Shown: positions 8,324-20,400 of the stretch, one piece after another | How positions within the stretch are numbered: position 1 is the stretch's first letter | Layout: the number at the start of each line of letters is the position of its first letter | DNA from: Sphingobacterium sp. GVS05A | GTDB lineage: Bacteria; Bacteroidota; Bacteroidia; Sphingobacteriales; Sphingobacteriaceae | Direction of reading: 5' to 3' | Length of the DNA: 64,000 nt | Assembly (NCBI RefSeq): GCF_019969845.1 | Contig: NZ_JAHXYR010000004.1 | Span: 248,001 to 312,000 of the forward strand | Program-made: the position numbers and the translations under genes | Notes under the pieces: generated by a model | What the model saw: the letters and a program-made list of their open reading frames with translations, nothing else | The model's database searches: none | What the model was told of the DNA's origin: nothing

Positions 8324-10798
8324 ATGATAAAGGAAAATAAGTTTTATAAAATACTTGCATTGCTATTGGGATTTGGCGCTTTACAGCTCCAGGCTCAGGA
8401 ATCAAAGCGAATCGACAGGGAATGGGACTTTCTGAAGAGCGATCTTGGGGGGATTTGGGAAGCTGTACGGCCGGTTGGGGCGGGCAATCCTGAATCCGTT
8501 CCACTATGGCAAACCGTTAGTTTGCCTCATTGTTACAATGCCTTAGATGCTGTTGATCCAGCTGTCAATTATTATCAGGGCCCAGGTTGGTATAGAAAGA
8601 CATTAACCATTGAAAACCCCTATCCAAATGGTCGTACATTGCTTCATTTTGAAGGTGCAGGACAAAAGTCTACGGTTTATATCCATACGCAAAAGGTTGG
8701 GGAACATGTCGGCGGTTATGACGAATGGACAGTAGATATTACTGAGGCCGTCGAACAGTTTAAAAAAACCGAAGCCTATAAAACACAGTTTAAAGGGAAG
8801 ATACCGGTTTCAATTCGGGTAGATAACTCGCGTGACCTCGAAATGATTCCCTCAGACCTATCCGATTTTAACCTATATGGAGGTATCTATCGCCATCTGA
8901 ATTTGAAATATGTACCACAGACGGCTTTAGAAAAAGTCTTTGTTAGCCCTACAGTGGATGCAGATGGAAAACAGGGGGTATTGCAAATCCGTGGTCGCCT
9001 TTTAACACAATCCAACAGCTCAAATTTTGATGTCGAAACACAGCTTTATGACCCTTCGGGTAAATTGCTACTGAGTCAGACACCGGTTGTTCGTTCGGTG
9101 GAAGGATCTCTTGACTTTGGAAAATTAACGGTTAAAAAACCCGAATTGTGGAGCCCAGATCATCCCGCTTTGTATCGTTTGGTAACCATCGTCAAAAGCA
9201 ATGGACAGACATTTAAAGAAGAGAGTCTTTTTGGTTTCCGGCATGTAGAATTTAAAGATAATGGTCCCTTTTTATTAAATGGGAAAAGACTTTTGCTTCG
9301 GGGCACGCATCGTCATGAAGATCATGCTGCTGTAGGAGCGGCCATGACAGATGCACAGATTTTACAGGAAATGACGATGATGAAAGAGATGGGCGTCAAT
9401 TTCATTCGGCTGGGTCATTATCAACAAAGCCGCAGGGTACTCGAAGCCTGTGATAGTCTTGGTATTTTGGTTTGGGAGGAAATCCCTTGGTGTCGCGGTG
9501 GCTTGGGCGGTGAAATCTATCAGCAACAAGGGAAACGGATGTTGACAAATATGATTGAGCAGCACTATAATCACCCTTCGATCATTATTTGGGGGCTCGG
9601 TAATGAAAATGATTGGCCCGGCGATTTTCCCGAATTCGACAAAGAGAAAATCAGGACATTTATGCGTGAATTGCATTTACTTTCCCACCAATTGGATCCC
9701 AGTCGAAAGACGGCCATACGACGTTGTGACTTTTGTAAAGATATTGTTGATGTGTATTCACCCTCTATCTGGGCTGGTTGGTATCGTGGAGTGTATACAG
9801 ATTATAAAACGGCCTCGGCAGAGGAAATGAAAAAGGTCAAACATTTTCTTCATGTGGAATGGGGCGGAGATAGTCATGCTCGTCGCCATGCAGAGGATCC
9901 GGATCGGGCACTAGCCAAAATAGAAGGCGATGGTACCACCGATGAACGGGCTGGCGATGCATCCCTCGTGGGTGGCGCTGCAAGAGTTTCCAAGGATGGT
10001 GACTGGAGTGAAAGCTATATCTGTAATTTGATCGATTGGCACCTCAAGGAGCAAGAAACCATGCCTTGGCTTACGGGTACCGCATATTGGCCCTTTAAAG
10101 ATTTCTCAACACCTGTTCGTCCAGATAATCCGGTTCCCTATGTCAACCAGAAGGGTGTTGTCGAACGCGATTTTACGAAGAAGGAATCCTATTACGTATT
10201 TCAATCGTATTGGACTTCAAAACCCATGCTTCATATCTACGGACACTCTTGGCCTGTTCGTTGGGGCGGGGCGGATGAGGCAAAGATGATCAAAGTATAT
10301 TCCAATGCGAAAGAGGTCGAACTATTTGTCAATGGCGAAAGTCAGGGGATAAAGAAAAGAAATAGCCAAGATTTTCCCGCTGCCGGATTGCGTTGGATGG
10401 TGAAGTTACGTGAGGGAAAAAATCAAATCAAAGCTGTTACCAAAAATGGGAAGGAGCTTATGACAGATCAGATTGAACAAGTGTATCAGACACAGCGGTG
10501 GGGCAAACCTGCGAAATTACAGGTTGAAGAAATTGCACGGGAAGATGATATCATAACGGTGCAGGCCAAGTTACTGGATAAAGATGGTATTCCTTGTCTG
10601 GATGCTAAAAACTGGATCTATTTTGATGCTACAGGAGATGGTGAGCTGATCATTGATCAGGGAACATCGATAGGCGCGAGAAAAGTACAGGCATACAATG
10701 GAAGAGCCCTGATACGGCTTCGCTTATCCGCAGGAAAAGCAGTTGTGTCCGGACGGATGGACGAATCAAAAAGTACTTTGTTGACAATTGAAAAATAG
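8324..10798 (+). CDS. GH2-family glycosidase (beta-galactosidase-like), exported
   Basis: This 824-residue enzyme has the GH2 layout: signal peptide (ending near L-Q-A-Q, about residue 24), N-terminal jelly-roll (about 30-215, with G-W-Y-R-K and [11 protein letters not shown]), immunoglobulin-like domain (about 220-310), TIM barrel (about 310-600), and C-terminal beta domains. The acid/base glutamate is in [10 protein letters not shown] (E428), and the nucleophile in H-V-E-W-G-G-D (E512). The first barrel motif, [12 protein letters not shown], is family-typical. GH2 covers beta-galactosidase, beta-mannosidase, beta-glucuronidase and others. I favour beta-galactosidase from overall pattern, but the context (a glucuronate-containing glycan) leaves beta-glucuronidase possible. 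The stop lies 4 bases before the next gene's preferred ATG. Confidence 0.9.
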   Translation: MIKENKFYKILALLLGFGALQLQAQESKRIDREWDFLKSDLGGIWEAVRPVGAGNPESVPLWQTVSLPHCYNALDAVDPAVNYYQGPGWYRKTLTIENPYPNGRTLLHFEGAGQKSTVYIHTQKVGEHVGGYDEWTVDITEAVEQFKKTEAYKTQFKGKIPVSIRVDNSRDLEMIPSDLSDFNLYGGIYRHLNLKYVPQTALEKVFVSPTVDADGKQGVLQIRGRLLTQSNSSNFDVETQLYDPSGKLLLSQTPVVRSVEGSLDFGKLTVKKPELWSPDHPALYRLVTIVKSNGQTFKEESLFGFRHVEFKDNGPFLLNGKRLLLRGTHRHEDHAAVGAAMTDAQILQEMTMMKEMGVNFIRLGHYQQSRRVLEACDSLGILVWEEIPWCRGGLGGEIYQQQGKRMLTNMIEQHYNHPSIIIWGLGNENDWPGDFPEFDKEKIRTFMRELHLLSHQLDPSRKTAIRRCDFCKDIVDVYSPSIWAGWYRGVYTDYKTASAEEMKKVKHFLHVEWGGDSHARRHAEDPDRALAKIEGDGTTDERAGDASLVGGAARVSKDGDWSESYICNLIDWHLKEQETMPWLTGTAYWPFKDFSTPVRPDNPVPYVNQKGVVERDFTKKESYYVFQSYWTSKPMLHIYGHSWPVRWGGADEAKMIKVYSNAKEVELFVNGESQGIKKRNSQDFPAAGLRWMVKLREGKNQIKAVTKNGKELMTDQIEQVYQTQRWGKPAKLQVEEIAREDDIITVQAKLLDKDGIPCLDAKNWIYFDATGDGELIIDQGTSIGARKVQAYNGRALIRLRLSAGKAVVSGRMDESKSTLLTIEK

Positions 10799-10802
10799 TG
10801 AG

Positions 10803-13373
10803 ATGATAAAATTAAACACTAATTTGAGCTTTTTTCTTTTGCTCGGGATAATGGCCACTGTTACCTGTGGTCATGCACAACATAAACAAAAGAAGCGCCA
10901 ACTGTGGTACGATAAACCTGCTGCATATTGGGAGGAGGCACTACCTTTGGGTAACGGTACGACAGGAGCAATGGTCTTTGGCGGGGTGAGCAGGGATCGT
11001 TTTCAGATTAATGATAATACCCTGTGGTCGGGCGAACCTGAGGCTGGAAACAACCCCAATGGTCCGCAAATTTTACCGTCAGTACGTGAAGCTATTTTAG
11101 CTGGGAAATATGAAGAGGCTGCTGTTCTCTGGAAGAAAATGCAAGGCCCTTATTCAGCACGTTATTTACCCATGGGTGATCTGTGGCTGGATTTTCATCA
11201 AGAGGAGAAAGAGGTAAAAGCTTACCGGAGAGATTTGGATTTGGAAGGGGCGGTAAGTACGGTAAGTTATACTTATCAAGGTGTTCAATATCAAAGAGAG
11301 AGCTTTGTCAGCTACCCCAACAAAGCATTGATCATTCGCTTAAAAGCAAATAAAGCTAAATCGATCACTTTGGATCTGTCCATGACCAGTAAACTGAAAA
11401 GTACCGTTTCAGCACTCGGCAACGATGTACTGACCCTTGTGGGTAAAGCCCCCAGTTTTGTAGCCAATCGGGATTACGAACCTAAACAGGTGGTTTACGA
11501 TAGCATTGAGGGAAAGGGGATGACTTTCGAAATGCGTGTTAAAGTACAGGCAAAAGGAGGGAAGGTACAGCAAGAAAAGGATAAGCTTCGTATCATTGGT
11601 GCTGATGAGGTACTATTATTACTGACAGAAGCGACCAGCTTTAATGGTTTCGACAAATCGCCGAGCCAAGCTGGAAAAGATGTAAAGGCGACAGTTAACC
11701 GTTTAATGAAACAGGTTGCAGTAAAAAACTTTACAACACTGCTTGCTGATCATCAGAAGGATTACAGATCGCTGTTTAACAGGGTAGATTTTGAACTGGC
11801 TGGAATTTCAACACATGCAAATTTACCGACCGATCAGCGGATTATGCAATTTTCAAAAGGTCCTACAGATCTGGATTTACTGACTTTGTATTATCATTTT
11901 GGACGTTACCTGCTGATCGCAAGTTCGAGACAAGGTGGAAGACCCGCCAATTTACAGGGGATTTGGAATGATCATGTACAGCCGCCTTGGGGAAGTAATT
12001 ACACCACGAATATCAATACCGAAATGAATTATTGGCTGGCAGAAAATACCAACTTGTCCGAATGCCATCAGCCACTATTTGATTTTATGGAGGAACTGGC
12101 GGTCAATGGAGCGCAAACTGCCGCTGTAAATTACAACATAAAGGAAGGCTGGGTAGTTCACCATAATTCGGACCTGTGGGCCAAGACCTCTCCTCCGGGA
12201 GGGTATGACTGGGACCCTAAAGGTATGCCACGATGGTCTGCATGGCCAATGGCCGCAGCTTGGTTCAGCACACATTTGTGGGAGCATTATCGCTTTACAG
12301 GAGATAAATCTTTTCTCCAAAATAAAGCTTATCCACTGATGAAGGGGGCGGCTCAGTTTATGTTACATTGGCTGATCGCTGATCCTGAAAATAAATATTT
12401 GATAACAAATCCTTCTACATCGCCTGAAAATACAATTAAAATAGCAGGAAAGGAATATCAATTGACCATGGCATCCACGATGGATATGGCAATTATCCGC
12501 GAGTTATTTACTGCGGTTATTCGCTCTTGCGATGTACTGCAGATCGACCCTGAGTTTAAATCGACATTGGAACAGGCGAGTGCAAAATTATATCCCTATC
12601 AGGTTGGACAATATGGTCAACTGCAAGAATGGTTTAAAGACTGGGATGATCCCAAAGATCAGCATAGACATATTTCGCATCTTTTTGGACTCTATCCTGG
12701 TAACCAGATTAGCGTTACAGAAAATAGTGAATTGGCCGCTGCGGCAAAAAAATCGCTGCTTTTGCGCGGTGATGTGAGTACAGGTTGGTCGATGGCATGG
12801 AAAACAAATTGGTGGGCAAGATTACAGGATGGAAACCACGCTTATAAAATTCTTAAGGATGCGCTGAACTTTATTGATCCCAAACTGGATCGCGCTCAGA
12901 TGAGCGGTGGTGGTGCTTATCCAAACTTATTTGATGCACATCCTCCTTTTCAGATCGACGGCAATTTTGGCGCAACGGCCGGAATGACTGAAATGCTTTT
13001 GCAAAGCCACGATGGTGCTATTCATCTATTGCCAGCGCTGCCCGATGAGTGGTCGACAGGGCATATTAAGGGAATTAAAGCCAGGGGAAACTTTACGGTA
13101 GACATCGATTGGAAGGATAATAAATTGCAACAGACGCGCATCGTTTCCAATATAGGTGGAATATGCAAGTTGCGGACCTCTATGCCAGTGAAAGTAATTG
13201 GAACGAATGGGAATAAAGTCAATGGGGCTGAAAATGAATTGCTATACAAACCAAGTTCATTGAAATACCATATCCTTGACCGCGAAAAATTATCGCCTTT
13301 ATCAACCAAAGAAACTTTTGAAATTGAATTTCAAACAGTCAAGGGCAAGGAGTACCGCATTATCCCGATATAG
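10803..13373 (+). CDS. GH95 alpha-L-fucosidase / alpha-L-galactosidase family enzyme, exported
   Basis: This inverting enzyme acts on alpha-1,2-linked L-fucose or, in some members, L-galactose. From the ATG at 10803 it has 856 residues, with a signal peptide ending near G-H-A-Q. A TTG at 10788 overlapping the previous gene is possible but less likely. Family motifs are A-L-P-L-G-N-G-x-x-G-A-M-V-F-G-G near the N-terminus, N-I-N-T-E-M-N-Y-W (N403 and N405), S-T-S-P-E-N-T (E542) and [17 protein letters not shown] (D719). These match the two Asn, general-acid Glu and Asp defined for the Bifidobacterium AfcA enzyme. The [12 protein letters not shown] motif is also present. Layout: N-terminal beta-super-sandwich, (alpha/alpha)6 barrel, C-terminal beta domain. 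I cannot decide fucose versus galactose from sequence alone. Confidence 0.93.
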   Translation: MIKLNTNLSFFLLLGIMATVTCGHAQHKQKKRQLWYDKPAAYWEEALPLGNGTTGAMVFGGVSRDRFQINDNTLWSGEPEAGNNPNGPQILPSVREAILAGKYEEAAVLWKKMQGPYSARYLPMGDLWLDFHQEEKEVKAYRRDLDLEGAVSTVSYTYQGVQYQRESFVSYPNKALIIRLKANKAKSITLDLSMTSKLKSTVSALGNDVLTLVGKAPSFVANRDYEPKQVVYDSIEGKGMTFEMRVKVQAKGGKVQQEKDKLRIIGADEVLLLLTEATSFNGFDKSPSQAGKDVKATVNRLMKQVAVKNFTTLLADHQKDYRSLFNRVDFELAGISTHANLPTDQRIMQFSKGPTDLDLLTLYYHFGRYLLIASSRQGGRPANLQGIWNDHVQPPWGSNYTTNINTEMNYWLAENTNLSECHQPLFDFMEELAVNGAQTAAVNYNIKEGWVVHHNSDLWAKTSPPGGYDWDPKGMPRWSAWPMAAAWFSTHLWEHYRFTGDKSFLQNKAYPLMKGAAQFMLHWLIADPENKYLITNPSTSPENTIKIAGKEYQLTMASTMDMAIIRELFTAVIRSCDVLQIDPEFKSTLEQASAKLYPYQVGQYGQLQEWFKDWDDPKDQHRHISHLFGLYPGNQISVTENSELAAAAKKSLLLRGDVSTGWSMAWKTNWWARLQDGNHAYKILKDALNFIDPKLDRAQMSGGGAYPNLFDAHPPFQIDGNFGATAGMTEMLLQSHDGAIHLLPALPDEWSTGHIKGIKARGNFTVDIDWKDNKLQQTRIVSNIGGICKLRTSMPVKVIGTNGNKVNGAENELLYKPSSLKYHILDREKLSPLSTKETFEIEFQTVKGKEYRIIPI

Positions 13374-13392
13374 CTCATAAAAATCTAAGGAA

Positions 13393-14580
13393 ATGAATTT
13401 AAAATCAATCTTCAGACTAGCGTGCACATTTATTGGGATTGTGCTGCTCCCCCTGTTTGCTGGGGCGAATGAACCCAATGGATCTTTCAAGAGTAAAATC
13501 GTAACGGTTTTGCGTCCTATTATAAAAAAGCAATCAAAATGGGCCATGAAGCAAAAGCCCCTGACCGTGACGGCTTACCCTGCAGCTCGAAGTAGCGGTG
13601 TTATTCATGACTTTTACTCGGAAGGCGACTATTGGTGGCCAGATCCAATGGATGCGAGTGCCCCCTATGTCCAAAGGGATGGTATGAGTAATCCAGCCAA
13701 CTTTGTTGCCCATCGAAAAGCCATGATCCGTTTTAGCCAAATTATCGGCGCCCTAGCTTCGGCCTACCGTTTGAATCCGGATAAAAAATATGTGCAGCAG
13801 GCGTTGGTTCATTTGCAAGCTTGGTTTGTCGACTCGGAGACGATGATGAATCCAAATCTGCTGTATGCCCAAGCTGTACAAGGGCGATTTACAGGTCGCG
13901 GTATAGGTATTATTGATACCATTCATTTAATGGAAGTGGCACAGGGCGTAAAAGTGCTCGAAAATGATCCAAACTTTCCACAGTCAACCAAGGATGCCAT
14001 CCATCGTTGGTTTGCAACATATCTGCGCTGGTTGACTGAACACCAATACGGTAAAGACGAAATGAATGCAGCAAACAATCATGGCTCCTGTTGGGTTATG
14101 CAGGTCGCATCCTTTGCCAGTCTAGTGCAGGATACAGCTTTGCTCAAGATGTGTGCTGAACGCTACCAGCAAATTTTATTACCCAGCCAGATGGAAAAAG
14201 ATGGTAGCTTTCCCCGAGAGCTCCAACGGACCAAGCCCTTTGGATATTCACTATTTAATCTAGATGCCATGACCATGATCTGCCATATCCTGTCTACAAC
14301 AAATGAACCGCTATGGCGATATACGTTACCCGATGGACGTACAATCAAAAAAGGGGTGGATTTTATGATACCTTATATCAGTGATAAGAACAAATGGCCT
14401 TATCAAAAAGACGTGATGTACTGGGAGCAATGGCCTATTGCTCAACCTGCTCTTATCTTTGCTGCAACCGCTTACCAAGACAGCAGCTATCTGAAACTTT
14501 GGGCTGAGCTGGATCATAATCCCAAGGAGGAAGAGGTCATTCGCAACTTGCCCATCCGTAATCCTTTAATATGGTTGTAA
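13393..14580 (+). CDS. Alginate-lyase-superfamily (alpha/alpha)6 polysaccharide lyase (PL5/PL38-like)
   Basis: This 395-residue secreted protein (signal peptide ending near F-A-G-A, about residue 25) belongs to the alginate_lyase fold. It has D-Y-W-W-P-D-P at about 77-83, the catalytic N-N-H-G motif (N228-N229-H230), and G-Y-S-L-F-N-L-D-A with Y285. The Asn-His-Tyr set is that used by PL5-type lyases for C5 proton abstraction and beta-elimination. The W-W-P-D-P start and its PUL setting resemble PL38 glucuronan-type lyases more than true alginate lyases, but that is my recollection of the family and not a computed result. Beta-elimination at a uronate leaves a 4,5-unsaturated uronyl end, exactly the substrate of the GH88 domain encoded next. 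No metal site or sulfatase is visible. Confidence 0.8.
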   Translation: MNLKSIFRLACTFIGIVLLPLFAGANEPNGSFKSKIVTVLRPIIKKQSKWAMKQKPLTVTAYPAARSSGVIHDFYSEGDYWWPDPMDASAPYVQRDGMSNPANFVAHRKAMIRFSQIIGALASAYRLNPDKKYVQQALVHLQAWFVDSETMMNPNLLYAQAVQGRFTGRGIGIIDTIHLMEVAQGVKVLENDPNFPQSTKDAIHRWFATYLRWLTEHQYGKDEMNAANNHGSCWVMQVASFASLVQDTALLKMCAERYQQILLPSQMEKDGSFPRELQRTKPFGYSLFNLDAMTMICHILSTTNEPLWRYTLPDGRTIKKGVDFMIPYISDKNKWPYQKDVMYWEQWPIAQPALIFAATAYQDSSYLKLWAELDHNPKEEEVIRNLPIRNPLIWL

Positions 14581-14653
14581 TGCTGGAAGACCATTTTTAT
14601 CCAGTTATAAATCTTACCAATTAACCTTTTACTTAAACAAACCTAAATGTAAT

Positions 14654-17359
14654 ATGATTTTCAATAAGAATATGCTGCTGTCAAAACATGGAGATGTTTC
14701 GAATCGTTTTATCCCAAAAAGACGATTTATTATTTCGATACTGAGCTTGACAACTATCTTTTGTGGCATTCAGGAAACAAAAGCGCAGAGCGCAAACCAA
14801 TTGAAAAAAGCCTGGGATCTTGCGGATCGACAGTCGCAATTGCTCTATAAAGAGCTACAGGTGCTAAAAAAAGCTGATTCTACATTAGCATCTCCACGTA
14901 CACTCTCCGAAAATAACGAGTTGGTGGCCGTTAAACGTGGCGATTGGACCAGTGGTTTTTATCCTGGGGTTTTATGGTATTTATACGAGAAATCCGGAAA
15001 ACATAAATGGAAAGAACTGGCGGGTGAATTGACCGGAGGTATAGAAGGCGAACAGTATAATGGGAAAACCCATGATATGGGCTTTAAGATTTTCTGTAGT
15101 GTTGGTAACGGTTATCGTCTTACAGCCAATGCACATTATCGGGATGTCATTATCCAATCCGCTAAAACTTTGGCAACACGCTTTAATCCTAAGGTCGGAT
15201 GCATCCGTTCTTGGGATCATAATAGCCATCGTTGGGATTTTCCGGTCATTATTGATAACATGCTCAATCTGGAATTGCTTTTTGAAGCAACAAAATTGAC
15301 CGGGGACTCTAGCTATTATCATATCGCTGTAAGTCATGCAAACACAACGATGAAGAATCATTTTAGATCGGACTATAGCACCTATCATGTAATTGACTAT
15401 AATCCTGCGACAGGTGAAGTACAGCACAAAAATACACATCAAGGATTTAGTGATGAGTCTACCTGGGCTCGGGGAGAAGCATGGGCACTCTATGGTTATA
15501 CCATGTGCTATCGTGAGACCGGTGATCCAAAATACCTGCAGCAAGCCGAAAAGGTCGCACACTGGCTTTTTGGCCATCCACGTATGCCTAAGGATTTAAT
15601 CCCCTATTGGGATTTCGATGCACCTCATATCCCGAATGAACCGAGGGATGTTTCAGCTGCCACCGTGATTGCGTCGGGACTATTGGAGTTGAGTACATTC
15701 AGCAATCAGGGAAAAGACTATTTGAGCAAAGCGCAGACAATAATGTCTAATCTGATTGACCACTATATGTCCCCTCCAAATAAAAATAAAGGGTTTATTT
15801 TACTGCATAGTACAGGATCAAAACCCTCCAATACCGAAGTAGATAAGCCATTAAGTTACGCAGATTACTATTTTTTAGAAGCCTTGCTTCGGGAGGAAAA
15901 CTTGCGTTCGGGACGGGCACAGTCTAGCCTGGTTCGAAAAGACCCCGAGGGTAAACTCATCTATTTTCCGGATGATAGGGGAAATATCATCCCTGATTTC
16001 AGTCGGGTTGGTTATCATCAAGGAAATCGACAGCTCCCCACTGTAGCCAGCGCTATTTCGTTACATCCTACAGCAGATGGAACTGATCAACAGATGATAC
16101 AACGTGCCATCGATGAAATCTCAAACAAACCCCTTGATAAAAACGGATATAGAGGGGCGATAACGCTGAAAAAAGGAATTTACAATATACCTGGAAGTCT
16201 ACTGATCAAATCGAGTGGTATTGTGTTGAGAGGAGAGGGGGATGCGGAAGGTGAAACCTTATTGCGTGCCACGGGAAAGCAACAACGTAGCTTATTGAAA
16301 ATTTCTGGTGACGGAAACTATGTCGAAGATCAGGCTAAAGCACAAATGCTTGAAGCAATATATATACCTGTCGGAAGTAAGTATGTCGTTGTCGACGATA
16401 GTCGTGATTTTCAGAAAGGGGCATCAGTACTCCTTTCTTATGAACTCAATGCGGCGTGGATTAAAGCGGTCAAAATGGATCAAATAATAGCAAGGGAAGG
16501 AACAAAACAATGGACAACTAAGGAATATAAACTAAAATTTGAACGTGTTATTTCTTCCATTAGTGGAGACACGCTGTTTTTAGATAATCCAGTTGTCATG
16601 GCTATAGATCCGCAGTTTGGTAAAGTCTCTGTCGTTCCATTTAAGTTTGCGGGACGTATTCAGGAAGTGGGGATTGAAAATCTACGTTTTGAATCCGAAT
16701 TTGCCAACGAAACAGACGAAAACCATGCTTGGATAGCTATTGAGTTTGATAAAATTGAGAATGCATGGGTACGCAACATTACGGCACGCTATTTTGGTTA
16801 TGCGGCAGTAAGCTTGGGTGCCTTCGCAAAACAAACATCCGTTATCAATTCGAAATGCCTGGATCCCAAATCTCAAATTACCGGGGGACGTAGGTATTCA
16901 TTCAATAACAATGGTCAACTCAATTTATTTAGACAATTATATACCACAGAAGGGCGGCATGACTATGTCACGGGAGCAAGAACTTTGGGGCCAAATGTTT
17001 TTAGCATGTCCACTGCAACGAATACCCATGCGGATATTGGACCACATCATCGTTGGGCAGTAGGCACCCTGTACGATCAGATTACAACCGATGGCGAGAT
17101 TAATGTTCAGGATCGCGGTAACTGGGGGAGTGGACACGGTTGGGCCGGCGTAACACAGGTATTGTGGAATTGCAAAGTCAAAAGTGCGGCCGTACAACAA
17201 CCTTGGGCTTCGGGGCAAAATTTTGCAATAGGGGTGAATGGCAAAAACAATCATGGTCGGTTTAAAGACAGGACTGCCGGTTTTTGGGAAAATCAAAATA
17301 AAAAATTGCTCTTAGAGTCACTTTATGAGCAACAATTGAACGATAGATTAAATAAATAA
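14654..17359 (+). CDS. GH88 unsaturated glucuronyl hydrolase fused to a parallel beta-helix domain
   Basis: This 901-residue protein joins two enzymes. Residues about 50-425 are a GH88 (alpha/alpha)6 unsaturated glucuronyl hydrolase: G-D-W-T-S-G-F-Y-P-G-V-L-W-Y, T-H-D-M-G-F (D141) and F-P-V-I-I-D-N-M-L-N-L (D201) match the two catalytic Asp residues of Bacillus UGL, with near-identical spacing. D-E-S-T-W-A-R-G-E-A-W-A is also typical. Residues about 440-890 read as a right-handed beta-helix of the pectate-lyase superfamily: D-G-T-D-Q-Q-M-I-Q-R-A-I-D-E-I, then G-S-L-L-I-K-S-S-G-I-V-L-R-G-E-G-D, then repeated short strands to the end. A Sec-type hydrophobic segment (about 25-45) follows an unusually long N-terminus; an ATG at 14672 is an alternative start. 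The beta-helix function is unknown; it may be a lyase or a binding module. Confidence 0.85.
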   Translation: MIFNKNMLLSKHGDVSNRFIPKRRFIISILSLTTIFCGIQETKAQSANQLKKAWDLADRQSQLLYKELQVLKKADSTLASPRTLSENNELVAVKRGDWTSGFYPGVLWYLYEKSGKHKWKELAGELTGGIEGEQYNGKTHDMGFKIFCSVGNGYRLTANAHYRDVIIQSAKTLATRFNPKVGCIRSWDHNSHRWDFPVIIDNMLNLELLFEATKLTGDSSYYHIAVSHANTTMKNHFRSDYSTYHVIDYNPATGEVQHKNTHQGFSDESTWARGEAWALYGYTMCYRETGDPKYLQQAEKVAHWLFGHPRMPKDLIPYWDFDAPHIPNEPRDVSAATVIASGLLELSTFSNQGKDYLSKAQTIMSNLIDHYMSPPNKNKGFILLHSTGSKPSNTEVDKPLSYADYYFLEALLREENLRSGRAQSSLVRKDPEGKLIYFPDDRGNIIPDFSRVGYHQGNRQLPTVASAISLHPTADGTDQQMIQRAIDEISNKPLDKNGYRGAITLKKGIYNIPGSLLIKSSGIVLRGEGDAEGETLLRATGKQQRSLLKISGDGNYVEDQAKAQMLEAIYIPVGSKYVVVDDSRDFQKGASVLLSYELNAAWIKAVKMDQIIAREGTKQWTTKEYKLKFERVISSISGDTLFLDNPVVMAIDPQFGKVSVVPFKFAGRIQEVGIENLRFESEFANETDENHAWIAIEFDKIENAWVRNITARYFGYAAVSLGAFAKQTSVINSKCLDPKSQITGGRRYSFNNNGQLNLFRQLYTTEGRHDYVTGARTLGPNVFSMSTATNTHADIGPHHRWAVGTLYDQITTDGEINVQDRGNWGSGHGWAGVTQVLWNCKVKSAAVQQPWASGQNFAIGVNGKNNHGRFKDRTAGFWENQNKKLLLESLYEQQLNDRLNK

Positions 17360-17421
17360 CTATTGGTGTTTATAGAATGGAATGATTATTTTTATCGTAT
17401 CCAATTTCAATTATATTCCTC

Positions 17422-20400
17422 ATGATGCCATTACGTATTTGTATACTTTGGGTTTTTAGTACGTTGTTTGCCCTTTCTATTTCTAATGCACAGGAGAAGA
17501 ACTATCGTTTTTTACATCTTGATGTAAACGAAGGTTTATCACAAGGGAGTGTTTTTGCTATCGAACAAGATCACCTGGGCTTTATGTGGATTGGTACCCG
17601 TGATGGCCTGAATAAATATGATGCACATAAGTTTACAATTTATAGAAGCAATCCGCAGGATAGCCTTTCCCTGGAACATAATTTTATACAAGCAATTACC
17701 CAGGACAAGAAACAGCGACTTTGGGTAGGGACAACAGGCGGCCTTAATTTATACAATAGGAATGCAGATAATTTTACGCGTATTCCTTTGCCAGTCGTTG
17801 AGAACACAAGTGGGAAAATAGAAGTGAATGTGCATCAAATTTTCCAAGATTCAAATGGTGTAATTTGGATTGCTACAAATGTTGGATTATATCGGATAAA
17901 AGAAGGTGCTGATTTGGAGGCGGAGCTTGTTTTCAATGAAATTACGGTTGAGGGAAGCAATGGCCGCTCGTATTTTCGAAATTTTAGAACGATATACGAG
18001 GACGGGAAGAAAAGATTGTGGTTTTGCACCGATGATGCAATTGTGCTGATGCAGTCAGCTTCCAAGGATGGTAATAGATTAAAAGTGTTGCGGACCTATT
18101 TCAATCAGAAAGGATTGGTTAATAAAGTAAATCAACGATTTCAGGCCGTTCTGGAATTTGCTCCCGGTGTTTTTTGGGTAGGAACAAAATACAACGGAAT
18201 AAAAATAATCAATGAAAATACAGGAGAAGTATCTTCTTTGAATACTGATGACAGTCCTGCTGCAAATTTGGCAAACCAGGATGTACGCTCTTTGAAGAAG
18301 GCTGACGATGGGAGCATCTGGATTGGAACATTCAATGGCCTTTATTTATACCGAAACGGGAAAATATTATTTATACAGGCCGATGATAACAATCCCAATA
18401 GTTTGAGTAACAACTCTATTCGGCCAATATTTCAGGATAAAAGAGGGTCTATCTGGATCGGTACTTATTTTGGCGGGATTAATATATACGATAAAGATAT
18501 CCCCAATTTCCAAAATTTCACCCATCAATCTCGACGAAATAGCTTGAGCTACAATGTTGTCAGTGCTTTTTTAGAGCATCCAAATGGCGAGCTAGTCATT
18601 GGGACAGAGGGTGGTGGATTAAATTATTTCAACCGACATACGAGTTCATTTTTTAATGAACGGCATGATAAGAGTAATGTGGGTAGCCTAAGCCATAATA
18701 ATGTAAAGTCTATCTGCCGTGATCGGGAGGGTAATTTATGGGTCGGCACTTATGATGGTGGATTAAATTTAAGACGTAAAGGACAACAGGTTTACGAGCA
18801 TTTTCGTTTTGATCCAAATGTGGCAAATGGGCTTGCTAATAATAACGTGTATGCTTTGTTGGAGGATCGTCAGGGTGATATTTGGATCGGAACATTTGGT
18901 GGCGGTTTGCAGGTACAGCGGAAAAATAAAAAACCAGGTTATTTCCAGACCTTCAACGTTGCGGGTAAACAGTTGAGCTCTAATATGGTCAGAGCACTCA
19001 TGGAGGATTCCAGAGGTAATTTATGGATCGGCACTTCTAATGGACTAAATCTTAAAATAGCAGGTACCGATAAGTTCATATCGTTTTTGAATCACAAAAA
19101 AGACTCGCTGTCGATCAGTGGTAACGATATTATTAGTATTCACGAAGATAGAAAAGGACAAATCTGGATTGGAACCTATATGGGAGGTTTAAATCGCTAT
19201 CTGCCCGAAAAGAAAGCCTTTAAACGTTTCAATGAACAAAATGGCCTTCCAGTCAATAATGTTTTTGGTATTCTGAGTGATCTAAAGAACAAATTGTGGC
19301 TAAGCACAAACACAGGGATTACCTGTTTCGATCCGCAAGCAGGAAGTGTTAGAAGTTATACAAAAGTGGATGGTTTGCCTGGTAATGAATATATTCAAAA
19401 TGCAGCCACCATACTGCGGGACGGAAAATTTGCTTTTGGTAGCTTTTCTGGTTTTACCCTATTCAATCCAGACAGTCTTAGCGTCAATAGCTATGTTCCA
19501 CCGATACAGTTTACGGATCTTAAATTGTTTAATCGTACTGTTAGACCCGGAATAGATGGTGTAATCCCCAAGGACATATCCATGATGGATGAATTGGTAT
19601 TAGATCACAATCAGAATGTATTCAGTCTTGAATTCAGTGTGTTGAATTATGTTCATCCTGAAAAAAATAACTATGCCTATTATTTAAAAGGTTTTGATCA
19701 GGAATGGAATTATGTAACCAATCCAGTCGCTACCTATACGAACTTGGATCCGGGGAATTATGAACTCTGGATAAAAGGGTCAAATAATGACGGCATCTGG
19801 AATGAAAAGGCGCGGGTTTTAAAAATAAGAATTCTCCCAGCACCTTGGAAAACATGGTGGGCTTATACAGGTTATTTCTTGATTTTGGGTTTTATTGTGT
19901 TCTTAATTATCCGTTTTTTTCATGGTAGAAATAAACTAAAACGTGACCTTTTGATCCGAAAGATTGCTTCCGAGAAGCAGGAGGAACTGCATGAAGCCAA
20001 ACTGAATTTCTTTACAAATATTTCGCATGAATTCCGTACACCCCTGTCTTTGATTATAGGACCATTGAATCAATTGAAAACGGATCATTCGCTATCTGAC
20101 TATGCACAGGAACATCTGGGCTACGCCACACGAAATGCTGATCGCTTGATGAATTTGGTCAATCAACTACTTGATTTTCGAAAACATGAAGGCGGAAAAA
20201 TGGAACTGCACAGTCAGAAAGTTCTTGTATCCGAATATCTTAAAAACGTTTTATTAAACTTCCATTTTATAGCAGAGAAGAATAATATCCAGTTTTTTCT
20301 CGAGAATAATATTTCCACCGATTACCAGGCATATTTTGACCCTGAGCAGTTTGAGAAAGTGCTTGTCAATCTGATTTACAATGCCTTTAAATTTACCGAT

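Noticed and set aside
10788-10802. TTG start for the GH95 gene overlapping the GH2 gene
   Set aside because: The ATG at 10803 gives a better signal peptide and a normal start codon.
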